Below, in pieces: positions 12,319-23,118 of a stretch of DNA of 64,000 nt; positions within the stretch are counted from its first letter, which is position 1; each line of letters begins with the position of its first letter. A program made the translations under genes and the position numbers. Location of the stretch: the NCBI RefSeq assembly GCF_029931775.1, contig NC_079316.1:70900064-70964063 (forward strand). Direction: 5' to 3'. Source of the DNA: Euleptes europaea. Taxonomy: Eukaryota > Chordata > Lepidosauria > Squamata > Sphaerodactylidae. Under the pieces are notes generated by a model, which saw nothing but the letters and a program-made list of their open reading frames with translations, had not been told where the DNA came from and ran no database searches.

Positions 12319-12809
12319 CAGCGGTTCCCAAACTTTTTGAGTCATGGAGCCAGCGTGGTGCAGTGGTTAAGAGCTGTGGTTTGGAGCGGTGGAGTCTGAT
12401 CTGGACAACTGGGTTTGATTCCCACTCCTCCACATGAGCGGCGGAGACTAATCTGGTGAACTGGATTTGTTTCCCCACTCCTACACATGAAGCCAGCTGG
12501 GTGACCTTGGGCAAGTCACAGCTCTGTTAGAGCTCTCTCAGCCCCACCTACCTCACAGGGTGTCTGCTGTGGGGAGGGGAAGGTGATTGTAAACCGGTTT
12601 GAGTCTCCCTTAAGTGGTAGAGAAAGTCAGCATGTAAAAAACAACTCTTCTTCTTCTTTGAAATTCATCATGGAGTACTAATTTTCACTTAGCACCTATA
12701 TACTAAACCGAATGACAGTGGTGTTCTTCTTTCCAATCTCTTCACGGAGCACTAGAGGATGTTTTGTGGAGCACCAAATGCTCCGTGGAGCACAGTTTGG
12801 AAACCGCTG
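12319..12809. mobile_element. hAT-type non-autonomous transposon pierced by a SINE
   Basis: Termini CAGCGGTTCCCAAAC and GTTTGGAAACCGCTG are inverted repeats. The flanks GTTGAAAG / GTTTAAAG are an 8-bp target duplication with one mismatch. The only sizeable content is the SINE at 12347-12659, so the hAT without it is ~180 bp and cannot encode a transposase. Confidence 0.9.
12347..12659 (+). repeat. tRNA-derived SINE inside a hAT
   Basis: Full-length member of the 8823 family: head AGCCAGCGTGGTGCAGTGG, box B GGTTTGATTCC, body and a short CTT-rich tail. It inserted into the hAT at 12319-12809 and is younger than it. Confidence 0.92.
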
Positions 12810-12978
12810 GTTTAAAGGGTTAACTGAAAGAGTGTCAACATCATCTAGCAAAATCCAGGTCTCCTGCTTCAGTTAATGCAAACAGAAGGGGATAGAGTGC
12901 TGAGACTAGGGTCTAAAACGAATGGCTGTTTTGTCTTGCGATTCTCCCGTGAATGTAGCAAATCTCCATTGTCGTAAT

Positions 12979-13625
12979 GCAGGGATGGGGACTGTCAGGC
13001 CCGTGGGCCGTAAACAGCCCTCGGGGACATTTTCAGTGGCCCCCGGGAGCTCCAGGGCCCTGCCATGGAAACACGGCACGGCAGGGCCCTCCCCAAAACT
13101 GTTCCTCTCACTGCCTGTCAGCTGGCGGCGAGAGAGAGAGGGAAGAAGAAGTCAGCCATGCACGTGTGTGTGTGGGGGAGGCAGGAAGCCTTCTGCCCTG
13201 CTGGGCCGCATGAGCGTTGGGGGGGGAGGCGGTGTGTTGATGCTCTTCCCGTGGTGGGCATCGTCACCCAGCCAGTAGAGCGCCACCTCCCCGCCGCCTC
13301 TCTCGAAGGCCTCCGCCAGCGGCGGCAGCACCAACCCCAGCCCGGGGGACGACAGCAGCAGCGGTGGGGAGGCCAGCTGCAATGAGGCGGGGCCTTCTCC
13401 TCCAGGCTCCAGCAGCAGCTCCTCCTCACCGCCTTCCTCCTCCTCGTCCCCCTCAGGTGGCTCCCAAAAGTCCAGCCGCTGCTGCCATCCTCCTCCTCCT
13501 TAGGCGCCTCTCCCCAGCCGTCTTCGCCCGCCACCACCGCCTCCTCCTCAGGGCGCTCACGGAGGCCCAGGCTGACCAGGCAGCCCCTCAGCAGCTGCGC
13601 GTCTGCCAGACGTAATGCAACCTCT
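12979..13625. mobile_element. GC-rich hAT-like insertion with possible captured coding sequence
   Basis: A perfect 8-bp repeat GTCGTAAT flanks the block (12971-12978 and 13626-13633). The left end GCAGGGATGGGGAC resembles hAT termini; the right end is poorly preserved, so membership is likely but not certain. The block is far more GC-rich than its surroundings. On the minus strand, 13615 down to about 13230 reads like an ordinary folded-protein segment: an acidic Glu-rich stretch, then residues such as VLPPLAEAFERGGGEVALYW, then WLGDDAHHGKSI. There is one apparent frame change in the acidic part. I cannot name the source gene. A captured host exon is the simplest reading; chance openness of GC-rich DNA is the alternative. 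Confidence 0.55.
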
Positions 13626-13633
13626 GTCGTAAT

Positions 13634-16249
13634 GCATGGTCATCTCCTGCCTGCAGGTCCAACCCACTTCCACTGCAAGACTTCCCCTGGTTTTCCAATC
13701 CCAGTTTTGTCCCAAAAGTAAATAAAAAATCACAGCAATTGCAAGTGCTTGCTGGTGCATGTAGCGCGGGGGTCCACTCCCCTTCCTTCCGACACTCCCC
13801 CATTCCACTTTCCCCTCCCGCTCCTACCATTGCCCTCTTGTGGAAACTCTGGAACATGTCTGCCATTGTCTGGAATGCACGTACATCTCCCAAGTGCTCC
13901 TTCGTTCTTCATTCTTTTTTAAAAGAAATTTTTAATTGGCAGTATGTTGGTATTCCAACAAATCGGATTGGTGGGCGGGTGGTGCTTCCGTTTTTGAGAA
14001 AAACACAGCAGTAACAAGAAACATGGAAGTGGAGCAGTGTGGCTGGGAGCTTTGCCATTGCTCCCCGATACACTCTCTCACACACACACCCCTCTGCTGC
14101 AGCAGCCGCTGCTGCAAAGGGGCACACAATGCGGGTAGGAACAAGAGTAGGGTTCCCCACCACCACCAAGAATGAAGAGGCAGCCCTCCTCCAAAGTCTC
14201 CGGGAACCAGTGCCACCCGCCTCGCTGTTTTCATTTTGCAAAGGCAGAGAGTAAAGACAGATCCAAGAGGAAGGGGGAGGTCTAAAACCGAGGAAGTTTA
14301 ATGCTGATATAATAGTATACCAGCATGCCAGTATTTTAAAAAATATTTTTTAAAAACCTTGGCGTTAGGTCAACCCTCTCCTTATCCCTTCTTGCAACAT
14401 TATGACAGCTGAAGTATAGGCTCCTTCAGTGTCCATCACACAATGCTGTTAACTTCCTTGATCCCAAAATACAGGGAAGTAATTATCCAGCTGCGTCTCA
14501 GAAGTTGTGTCCTCAAAAACCCTCGATTGAGACATGTTTAGTTTGCCTTTATCCAACAAAGATAGAACTTCAGCTCTGTTCTGTGAGTGAGGAGTGTGTC
14601 CCCAGTATCCATCAAACAAGGAATGTACCTGCACCTGACTGTTCATGAGTCATTCAAAGTGGGCAGGTAATTTCCTTTTTTTCCCTTGTAAGTCTGCTTG
14701 TGTTTGTTTCTGTCCCTGTTAGTGCTTTGGAGGACCACAAGGAATTCAGGAATGGGACACTGACAGGTTGAGCTTCTCTATTACAGCCATATGTAAGAGC
14801 TGGAAAAGTACCTTAGAATTTTTGAAGGTGGCATGGCCTCTCATTTCCCAGGCAATCAGTACATTGAAGACATTGATGAGAGATTATTACTAAGGAGCAG
14901 TTTTAACCAAATTGGTTGTTGCCATGCCAACTTTGATGTGCACCTGAAACAATTGTGCATGCATTTGTTATTATAGCGACAACAATAATTATAAGATTGG
15001 AAAGAGACACGTTCTCCTTTTTTTTTGGTCAAAATATGGCCTTTAAAAATCTTTTTGACATATGCATAGTGTTTCTACAGAGACAAGAAGACCATTCTGC
15101 CAATCAGGTATATTTGTGATGCAAATGCATAAGAAAGAAGAAGGGAACTTATCTACGCCGATGACACTGAAAGGTTGTCAATCTCTTGTGCATGGTCTAT
15201 TTATACAATAGTGGTAGGTAAGTATGACAGAATTCACCAAAAAAATTGCATCAAGAAGTCTTTGCCCCCTCTCTTTTGGGGCAGCACGTGGCTTCAAGTT
15301 CTTTGCAGGATCAGACTCTGGCAGAGAAGGAGAAATCCAGCTACTCCAGGTCTAGGTAAAAGTGACTGTGAAGTCCATAGAACCGATAATGAGTCCAGAG
15401 TTTTCAGGAAGAAGCATGATATGGCAGGACATGAGGACATGAATCAAGCATGATATTAAGCAGTTGGGCAATGTGAAATACACAAAGACACTCCTTTGTG
15501 TTCTCTTTGCCTGTCTTTTCCCCCTTCTAGACAGGAGGTTGGTTTCAAATACTCTTCACTTGGGAGGGAAAGGATTAAACTCCTTTCCCCCTCACATGTC
15601 ATGACCCCGCATCGATGCATGGATAATCCCATGTCACGTTCAAAATGGCCCATACGGTCAATAGGCTTCAAAACTGCCTGGGGCCAGCAGGGAATCTCTA
15701 CCCTGCCCCACCCTGAGAAATTGAAGAAAGGAAGAAAAAATGGCCTTCATAGTGACACTCTAGGAATCCCCTAGTTTCTATAGTCTTTACCATAGAGATC
15801 AGGGGAAATTCCTAGATCATCACTGAGAAGTGACATTACATCCTCCCTAAATTCCCCCCTCCAAAGGTATCACCCCTCAAATCTTCTGGCATTTGCTTAG
15901 GCAATGTTCAAAGCACTAATGGCCAAATTTGCTAGAATTTGTGTTTCTTCTTACTACTCTACTTTAGGCAACTCTTTGAAGGAAGTCTTCTTGCCTTTAA
16001 TGCTTCCTTGACACTGTTTATTACGTTGTTAGCTGGGCAATTAGGCACCCCTGAATAAGCAACTCCCAACACTTGTCAGTCACAGAAAGTGGAACAGAAG
16101 CGGGCTTAATTAACTGTATATTCTCAGCCCTCCTTGTCTCTCTTGTGGGTTTAACGCACGGCCAATTTGTCTCGCCTTTGTGCCTTAAAAGTAGCGAGTT
16201 CCCGTGGTCTAAACGCACAACCGTCCAAGTGCTGTGCATCGGACCCACC
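13634..16249. other. Non-coding stretch
   Basis: No gene recognised. It contains a CA-rich and CTGCTG/CAGCAG segment near 14075-14115. The open frames there follow the simple sequence and look like artefacts. Confidence 0.5.
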
Positions 16250-16413
16250 TTAGGCGCGATTTAAGCACAAAAAAACCAGGTTAAGCAATCCCTGGTTTCT
16301 AGCGATCTTTTCGGTGCTAAACCGCTACTTTTTTTTAATTTTGCAACATTACCGGAACGCCAACGTGCATGTAATTACTCGACTAGCTCGCTACTAACGC
16401 CACTTACCGGTCT

Positions 16414-16500
16414 CCCCCGTCCCACCCCCTTTCCTGCGCAAGCAATTGTCGCTTCCTGTCCCCCGTCCCGCCCCCTTTCCTGGGCGAGCAATTGCCGCTT
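16414..16500 (+). repeat. Two-copy 46-bp repeat upstream of the Myb-like gene
   Basis: The unit starts CCCCCGTCCC at 16414 and again at 16460, and ends at AGCAATTGTCGCTT / AGCAATTGCCGCTT. It lies 95-180 bp before the start codon at 16595, so it may be a promoter or transposase-binding repeat. The role is inferred from position only. Confidence 0.8.
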
Positions 16501-16594
16501 TTCCTGCCATTTCCCGTCATTCCCCATTCCGTCGCTGTATTGGTCGTGTGAGGGCTTGTGTGGGGATTTAGTTGACTATTTTTTGACAAACAAC

Positions 16595-18804
16595 ATGTCT
16601 CCATCGGGACGTTCACCAGGGGCATGTGGGATGTTGTGGCGAGAGAAAGAGACCTTGGATCTCATTGCTATATGGGGAGAAGCCAAGGTCCAGGAGGCTC
16701 TTGGATCTTGTCACAGGAACATTGATGTGTTTACGAAGATTTCGAAACAGATGAGGCAGTGCGGTCATAACCGCTCAGTGGTAGAGTGCCACACGAAGAC
16801 AAAACTTCTTTGTAAAGAATACAAAAGATCCGTGGGGCACAACAGTATATCCGGAAACTCCCCACGTTTCTGTACCTATTACAAACAACTTGATAGAATT
16901 TTTCGCAGGGACCCCAGCATCCAGCCAAGAGACCTTGCATGCAGCATGAATTTCGTAGTGGTGACAGAGCACGACGCTGCACCGGCGTGGAGGCAGGGGG
17001 TTCACAGGAGCTCTTTGCGGATGGACTAGTAACTATCGATCCCTCATCTATCATGTCATCCACACCAGCCTCTACTGGTGAGTTATTTGGCAATGCCTGT
17101 ACACTTCTGAGGTTTGCTAGCTTCACTGGATTGCCGGTTTTCCAACATCTCAGTGAAAAAATACCCACCTCATCTTTTTTCAGTAGCACCAACACACCTC
17201 CCTCACTCTAGTATGCATTCAACTGCCCCACTCCAAAAAGCCATCGTATGTCTGAGAAGGTCAATGCTGAAGAATGGGAATGTTTCTGAGGGCATGATTT
17301 TGGTTTGCCAACCTTCATGAGGTGACAGAACATCTCCCACTATGTCAACTGATCTCCAGGTGACATAGCGCAGCTCTTGTGGCATTATAGGTCCTGGCCT
17401 ACTCAGCCTCTATCACGAAAATACCCAGATTTGACCCAACCCAGAGCTGGCAACCCAAGGCAAAACAGGCAAAATATGCCCTGAAGTCCACAGAACAAAG
17501 TATTTAATTTCTTTGACCTCCCATTTGACAACCATGGTAATCTCTAGAGGGTTTCCTGTTATTCAAAGGATGCATTTTACCCCTTTCCGATTATAGGGAA
17601 AACACAACCTGTTTGTGCATCAATGAGATATCAGCCACCTCAAGGTGAAGGTGACACATGCATCCTCAGCCAGGAGGAGTCATGTTCCCCAGGGCGGGGG
17701 GCTTCCAGGTGAGACAGTACTGGTTTTAAAAGTGTATCCTCTTACTGTGTTGTGTCCTGAAATGTCCTTAGTATATTATGGAGGCTCATCCTTTTCCTTG
17801 CTAATGAGCAAAACGTTACGATGTGAGCAATAGGGAAAGCATGTACTTTAAACACTACTAATCCATTTTCTCTCCTGTTGTTACGGATTCCCAGGAGCAG
17901 GAGGAAAACCAGGAGGAGACAGAGGAGTGTGGTGCAACACCACCAAGGAACCCTGATGGTAATACAGTGTCACTTCCACAGTGGGAAGGTGACTGTAGGC
18001 AATTTATAATTATTGCAGACCGGTCCCTGTTTTTATGGTTGTTTTACAAGTGAGGTTCCCATTGTGCCTAGAAATGGTCACCGCACCAGACCCATGAAAA
18101 CATTATTTTTCCTGAGTCACGCCCTGAAGATCAGGGAGTATTACAGATGATTTCTCTTCTTTCAAGTTGTTGTTTATAGATGCAGTAGAAAATTGATATG
18201 AATACATGACATGTTCTACTTTTTGATCTTGTCAGGGGAGCAAAGTGACTCTCAATTGGAGGCAAGGGCCAGGGTGGAATCACCAGCTAGAAGACTGGCC
18301 AATGCCAGGAACAGAAAGAGGAGCATCGCCATCCTCTCTGATGTTGCCAATCGCCTTCTCAAACAAGGTGAGCGGGAGGAGGAAAATCCAGGTCTCCGTT
18401 TTGATGCATTGGTTCAGGACAATGAGCGTCGTTACCAGGCAGAGGAAAGACGTTTCCAAGCGGAGGAGAGGCGTAGTGAGCGCTTGTTTGCGCAGGCAGT
18501 TGAGGATAGGAATGCTTTCAGAGAGGCCATGGACTGTACCACGGAGGTTATGATGGCCGCTGTGAATGCCATGACAACAATAGGGGATCGCTTCATTAGG
18601 GAATTGAGATTGTTGGAGACACCCCAGGCAACAGCCAGTTTTGGGCCACTCCAAACCCAAAACCGGATTGAGGCAGCCCATTCAGGGACACAGAGGGATA
18701 GTGTTGAATCTAATGTTAGGGGTGTTGCACGTGACACACAATCAGAAAAGACCAAAATGTGGGCAAGACGCTCTTGTGCTGGCAAAAAAAAGCTGATTAT
18801 TTAG
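16595..18804 (+). CDS. Harbinger SANT/Myb-like accessory protein (3 exons)
   Basis: Probable exons are 16595-17077 (donor GTGAGT), 17895-17958 (after TTCCCAG, donor GTAATA) and 18236-18804 (after CTTGTCAG, stop TAG). Exon 1 encodes a SANT/Myb-like helix bundle: residues about 12-30 contain WREKETLDLIAIW, and further on QCGHNRSVVECHTKTKLLCK and the YKQLDRIF segment that closes this domain type. Exon 2 is Glu-rich. Exon 3 is basic (RNRKRS), then a charged helix with repeats of the RRYQAEERRF type, probably a coiled coil. The exon 2-3 junction keeps the frame. Exon 1 apparently changes frame between about 16950 and 16990, because the later part (SQELFADG, TIDPSSIMSS) is in another frame, and its join to exon 2 is unresolved. 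A poly(A) signal is at 19192. In Harbinger elements this partner binds the element's ends and brings the transposase to the nucleus. Confidence 0.8.
17312..17456 (+). mobile_element. Decayed hAT MITE in intron 1 of the Myb-like gene
   Basis: It matches the GGGTTGCC family in its middle and right end (CAACTGATCTCCAGGTGAC, then CCCAGAGCTGGCAACCC). The left end is lost and the copy is diverged. Confidence 0.7.
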
Positions 18805-19191
18805 TGGTTGTTTATCAAGGGGGGGATGTTACTGTTATGCCTGTAAAATGCTTGCACCAATAGTCAACTTATAACTCTTGATTTCGAATGATGTTTCAGA
18901 AGTGGCACACTTGGAAGGTTTTAATGGTTGCGGATGTGAAGGTATTGTGAAATAAGTTTGTACGAGTTTATCCCCACCAAGACAGGGAAGCTACAGCAGT
19001 AGCCATACCACAGTCTCACTATGATGTCAACAAATATTAAAGTGAGTTACCAGTTGTGTTTAAACCAGTTTTACATAATAATAGCAAGGACCCAGAAAAT
19101 AATGTTTTTTTCTCCAACATTATATTTTGAAATAATGAAAAAATAATTTCCAAAGTGCAAAAGGTGAGTGTTAAAATAATTACTGTGCATA

Positions 19192-19197
19192 AATAAA
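19192..19197 (+). terminator. Poly(A) signal of the Myb-like gene
   Basis: AATAAA lies 388 bp after the exon 3 stop, with T/G-rich sequence following. It lies just upstream of the 3' end of the converging minus-strand gene (19307). Confidence 0.6.
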
Positions 19198-20344
19198 GTT
19201 CTCAAAAGTGCTAACATTATGTGTTCTTCATGGCTTTTGGTACACATTTCTGTGCATTAAACTTATTAAACTCAAACTCTAACACAACTAACTTTTTAAA
19301 AACATTCTACTCCATCCTCAGTCTGTTCTTTATTGCCCGCATATCATTCTCCAGGCTGTCCAGTCGACTGCAGACGTAGCTAATCCCCATGTCCATAGAG
19401 CCAACTGCAATAAAATATAAAATGAGGTCAAGCAGGGATTTCAACAGGCAACATTAGCCTGGTTGGAAAAGCAGGGTACAATTGCAAAATTTGGACTGTA
19501 TTTACCATCCAGAAAATTGTCCACAATGTTTGTGCCGTCAACGGTACAAAGGAAGGGCCAATTTTGCCCGCAGAAAAGGTGTCCCTCTGGGAAGACATAA
19601 GTTAACCAGTCTGATGATTGGGCCATCTTGCCCCCAGCTAACAACTTCTTTGTCCAGTATTTCACAGACTAGCCAAAAATTCATTTTATTTTGACAGTTC
19701 ATTTGGTAACATGGCCTCCGTCAGCTGGGTTGTGTTTCTATTCTGACATTTGCAGGGCATAATCTACTGGGAGCTAAGCAGTGTTAAATCTACCACACAG
19801 TTGTCTACTCACATGTTTCTCTGGTTTGTTGTCCCAGAGATGCAATTGCATCTAAAATCTCCCATGTGCCAGCATCTGTGGGTCCATAGGTATCTCCTCC
19901 AGTATCGCAGCTTGCCTCCTTTGACGGACCTGTGGTGCAAGGGTTTGGTGAATAGTAAAAAATCGCCTTGACGTCAACTGTGTTACAGTGCAATGGTTGC
20001 AGCTCCGCAACACACCTGCCTGTGGTGTGCTCTGCTGGAGATCCTCCTGCAATTCCCCCTCAGGGGAATGAGCATCCTCCTCCTCCGGGGAACTCGCTCT
20101 TTCCTCTGGTTCCTCCTCTGGCTCAGTCTCTGCAATAGCTTGCACCTCCCTGGCCTCCACGGTTGCTCCTCAACGCCTGCCTGTCATAGGAAACAAAACA
20201 AATGCATAAAATGGATGTATGGAGGCCAGACATATGGAGGGAAGCAAACATTCATGCAAGGACTGGGGGTGGCCATCCGAGCTCTAAAGCTTGGATGTTT
20301 AAGTTGGAAAAAATCAGGGAAGAACTCTTCTCAGAGAGTGTATT

Positions 20345-20476
20345 GTGGTGCTGTCAACCTACAGGTGCTGACCGCAGATCTGCTGCTATTTTAATAGATC
20401 TCCACATCACCGGTAATTGATAACTGCTTAGGCAACTTAATTCGGTGGCATTATAGTCCCTCCCCATTTCTTATCC
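20345..20476 (+). mobile_element. Decayed hAT MITE in intron 1 of the trihelix-like gene
   Basis: It keeps fragments of the GGGTTGCC family (GTCAACCTACAGGTGCTGAC, GATCTCCACATCACCGG, GGCATTATAGTCCCTCCCC). No clear termini or target duplication remain. Confidence 0.6.
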
Positions 20477-20834
20477 TCAATTTAATGCTACAGGCCCATC
20501 TGTGCAGGTTCGCAGTGGATCACAAAGTACAACTCCCCTCACCTTTTTTTTCAATGTACAACTTGTGCACCTACCAGCATGCCGCCGATCCTCCCACTGA
20601 GGCCTTCCAGCAGCTTTCCAAAGGCGGAACATGACCGCGAAATGTGGGGGCCGGCCGCTGACTCGTGGCATTCCTTGCCATGCCTCCATTGCATTGTAAA
20701 ATGCATGTTTAATGCGCTTGAACTTGGAGCAGCATTGCTCCAAGATTCTGGGATAACCACCCGTTTCCAGGTGGGTGGCCACCTTGTAAAAAAAAGGGGA
20801 GTTTGCAAGGTGAGTGCTGGCCATAACCCTAGTG

Positions 20835-22257
20835 CACGGGTCGCAAAAGCACAGCTCCCGAGCCGCATGTGGCTCTTCGAGCCCTTGAGTGCGGCTCTTT
20901 CCAGTCCCACCCAGCTGGCCAGCGGGGGTTTGAAGTGCTTCCCGCCCCTTCCATCTTCCCAGAACTTCCAAGGGCCCTCCAGGTTTCCAGCCCCGCCCCT
21001 TTCTCCTCCAGCAGGTGGTCTGGTCGGGGGGCCGTCTGGTGTCTGTCCGGGCCTGTCTTCCCGCCGGCCGGCCCGAGAGCTACCTCCCCCCCTGGGGCCT
21101 CCTCTAGGCCGCCCCGCTTTGGCTCCCCTCTCCCTTGTTGTAAGGGCCACCTGGTGCTGGAGCCGTCGGCGTCTGCGCACTGGCCCGCTGGGGCATTGCC
21201 CTGCCCCGGATCGCTGGCCTTGCCTCTCAGCCCCGACATGCTGGCCGGGAGAATGCCTTTCTGGCCCGCCCTCCTGTCGGGGATGGCTGTCAGGGCCCCT
21301 GTTGCTCGCCCCTCCCTGCTCGGCCCTGCATTGCGGCTTGGCTCCGTCGACACCGCGCTCCCGCTGCGCTGCGCCGCCTGTTCCCCGGGCTCGGAGGTAA
21401 GTGGGGCGCGGAGCCCAGGCGGCGGCGAGGAGGAGGTCTTGGTTTTGCCACTCAGATGCACATTTTCCCCATCCACATTCTCAAAACTCTGCATGGGGGT
21501 TATTGGCCGTTTATGAATGGGAGGTTTTGCATTGGATTTGCCACTCAGATGCACATTTTCCCCATCCACATTCTCAAAACTCTGCATGGGGGGTTATTGG
21601 CCATTTATGAATGGGAGGTTTTGCCTTGGATTTGCCACTCAGATGCACAACTCAACAATAAGCCCCCCTGCAGAGTTTTGAGGATGCAGATGGGGAAAAT
21701 GTATAGTGTTTGTCAGTCATTGTCATGATTTAATTTTATGGATGCCTTACTTTTTTCCCTCCTCAGAGGCCATGTCTACCCACTGGCTTTCTTGTTGGTA
21801 GACCTGTACTCCGAGGAGGGGGAAAAGTCCCCCTTCAGAGGCCAGGTCTACCAATTGGCTTCCATGGGCCTCCGGAGGCCAGGTCTACTACCAAGAAAGC
21901 CAGTGGGTAGACCTGGCCTCCCAATGGGACTCAGCCAGAGGCCAGGTCTACCAATAGGCTTTTATGGCTGTAAACCAGGCCTCCAGATGAGGACTCCGGA
22001 TGGGGAGGGGGAAATGGCAGGGACTTACAATTTAATTTTTATCAATAAAAAAGATCATTATTAAGTATGATATCAAGTTTTATTCAGTGTACCTATAGTT
22101 TAATTAAGACTTAAAACTTTAATTAAAGTTTATTAAGTTAATAAACAGTGTACCTACCTATATAGTTTAAGTTTAAGAAATTTGGCTCTCAAAAGAAATC
22201 TCAATCGTTGTACTGTTGATATTTGGCTCTTTTGACTAATGAGTTTGCCGACCCCTG
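20835..22257. mobile_element. 1.4-kb hAT transposon inserted into the trihelix-like gene
   Basis: Termini CACGGGTCGCAAA and TTTGCCGACCCCTG form an inverted repeat, flanked by a perfect 8-bp target duplication CCCTAGTG at 20827-20834 and 22258-22265. The left half is GC-rich. A 94-bp tandem repeat (about 21441-21640) and inverted copies of a GTAGACCTG-containing segment (21780-21960) follow. The right 250 bp is AT-rich with the usual hAT subterminal sequence (GGCTCTTTTGACTAATGAG). The long GC-rich open frames on both strands show no transposase motif, so the element is non-autonomous. Confidence 0.92.
21441..21650 (+). repeat. 94-bp tandem repeat inside the hAT
   Basis: Units contain GGGAGGTTTTGC, TTGGATTTGCCACTCAGATG and CCCCATCCACATTCTC. 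Two full copies and a partial first copy are present. Part of the unit recurs at 31093-31134 inside a different hAT. Confidence 0.88.
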
Positions 22258-22909
22258 CCCTAGTGGCATGCCGTCCCTTCGTGATGTAGGAGAGCATCAA
22301 TTCCTCCTCCTCCAGTTGCCAAAAATGGCCCACCTTTTGCCGCGGCATGCTTTCTTGCCAAATAAAAGCCACTACCAATCCGGAAAGCTAGGATCACAAT
22401 TGCGCAAAGGGCTCTGCTTTCAGTTTTGATGGAAGAAAGCCCTTAGGATACCTTTTGGGCGGTATCGCAGGGACTCGAGAAAAAAGGGCGTTCCGGAATG
22501 CACAAGGGTGATAGGGAAAAAAAGGCGGGACTATTACTTTGGAAGGGGTCCTTTACTGCAAAAGCAAGGGTGGAAGTTCAGAGGGCTTTCTATTCTCCGT
22601 CTAAGAAAACAAGGTTTGCGTTTTTAACAACCACCACCCTGCATTTAAAAAAAAGGAACCAGAGGGATGTCTGAGGAAATAAATGCTTATTAATATATAC
22701 AGGTCAATCACCCGGGCCGACCTGTCCTTGCCACTTAAATGGAATGGGCGGCGGCGATTTTTCGGGCAGAGTGGAGGCTTTCTAAATGCCCACGAAGTCC
22801 AAGGAATACAACGCAGTTGAAGAATAGGATCCCAGATTGCGTGGGCGGGTTTTTTTTTTTGGAAAGTTTAGACTCACCACACGGCCAAAAGTTATTTTAC
22901 AAGTAAACC

Positions 22910-22915
22910 TTTATT
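22910..22915 (-). terminator. Poly(A) signal of the transposase gene
   Basis: TTTATT on + is AATAAA on -, about 200 bp after the transposase stop at 23119. It ends the transcript before the promoter region of the next minus-strand gene. Confidence 0.6.
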
Positions 22916-23118
22916 AACCATCAAAACAACAAAAAACTTTCAAACAATCATTCTAACAGCAATTTAACGACAGCTAAGACTGTACATGTATCTAGCCAAA
23001 ACATCCCTCACCGCCTTCCCCTCTGACAGTTCCGCTCCGCGTGAGGGTTGTAGTTTTCATTGGGGCGCCGGTGCACTACAACTGATGGGGCGTCATCACA
23101 AGCAGCGAGATGAGGACC

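Larger units (their letters stand above)
19307..22378 (-). pseudogene. Second SANT/trihelix-like gene of the Harbinger element (4 exons, split by a hAT)
   Basis: Exons on minus: 22378-22258 joined across the hAT to 20826-20575, then 20180-20016, 19929-19813 and 19404-19307. All three introns have GT..AG ends and are phase 1, and the ~250-codon frame stays consistent once the hAT and one copy of its target duplication are set aside. Exon 1 has the trihelix/Myb_DNA-bind_4 pattern: GHFWQLEEEELMLSYI, later CCSKFKRIKHAFYNAMEAWQ, then RLWKAAGRPQW. Exon 2 is very acidic (EPEEEPEERASSPEEE). The last exon is helical (SRLDSLENDMRAIKNRLRME). Defects seen are an in-frame TGA early in exon 2 (minus strand, about 20171) and the hAT inside exon 1. 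Start is either Met at 22378 or Met at 22348. It resembles host MSANTD/ZSCAN-type domains, but I infer it belongs to the transposon from its position between the other two genes. Confidence 0.75.

Noticed and set aside
16141-16362. Left terminal inverted repeat of the Harbinger (candidate TTAGGCGCGATTTAAGC at 16250)
   Set aside because: No matching inverted copy was found to the right of the transposase, so I did not call it a terminus.
20579-21587. Long overlapping open frames on both strands (up to 273 codons)
   Set aside because: They lie in the GC-rich, stop-poor part of a hAT element, are open on several frames at once and show no domain pattern.
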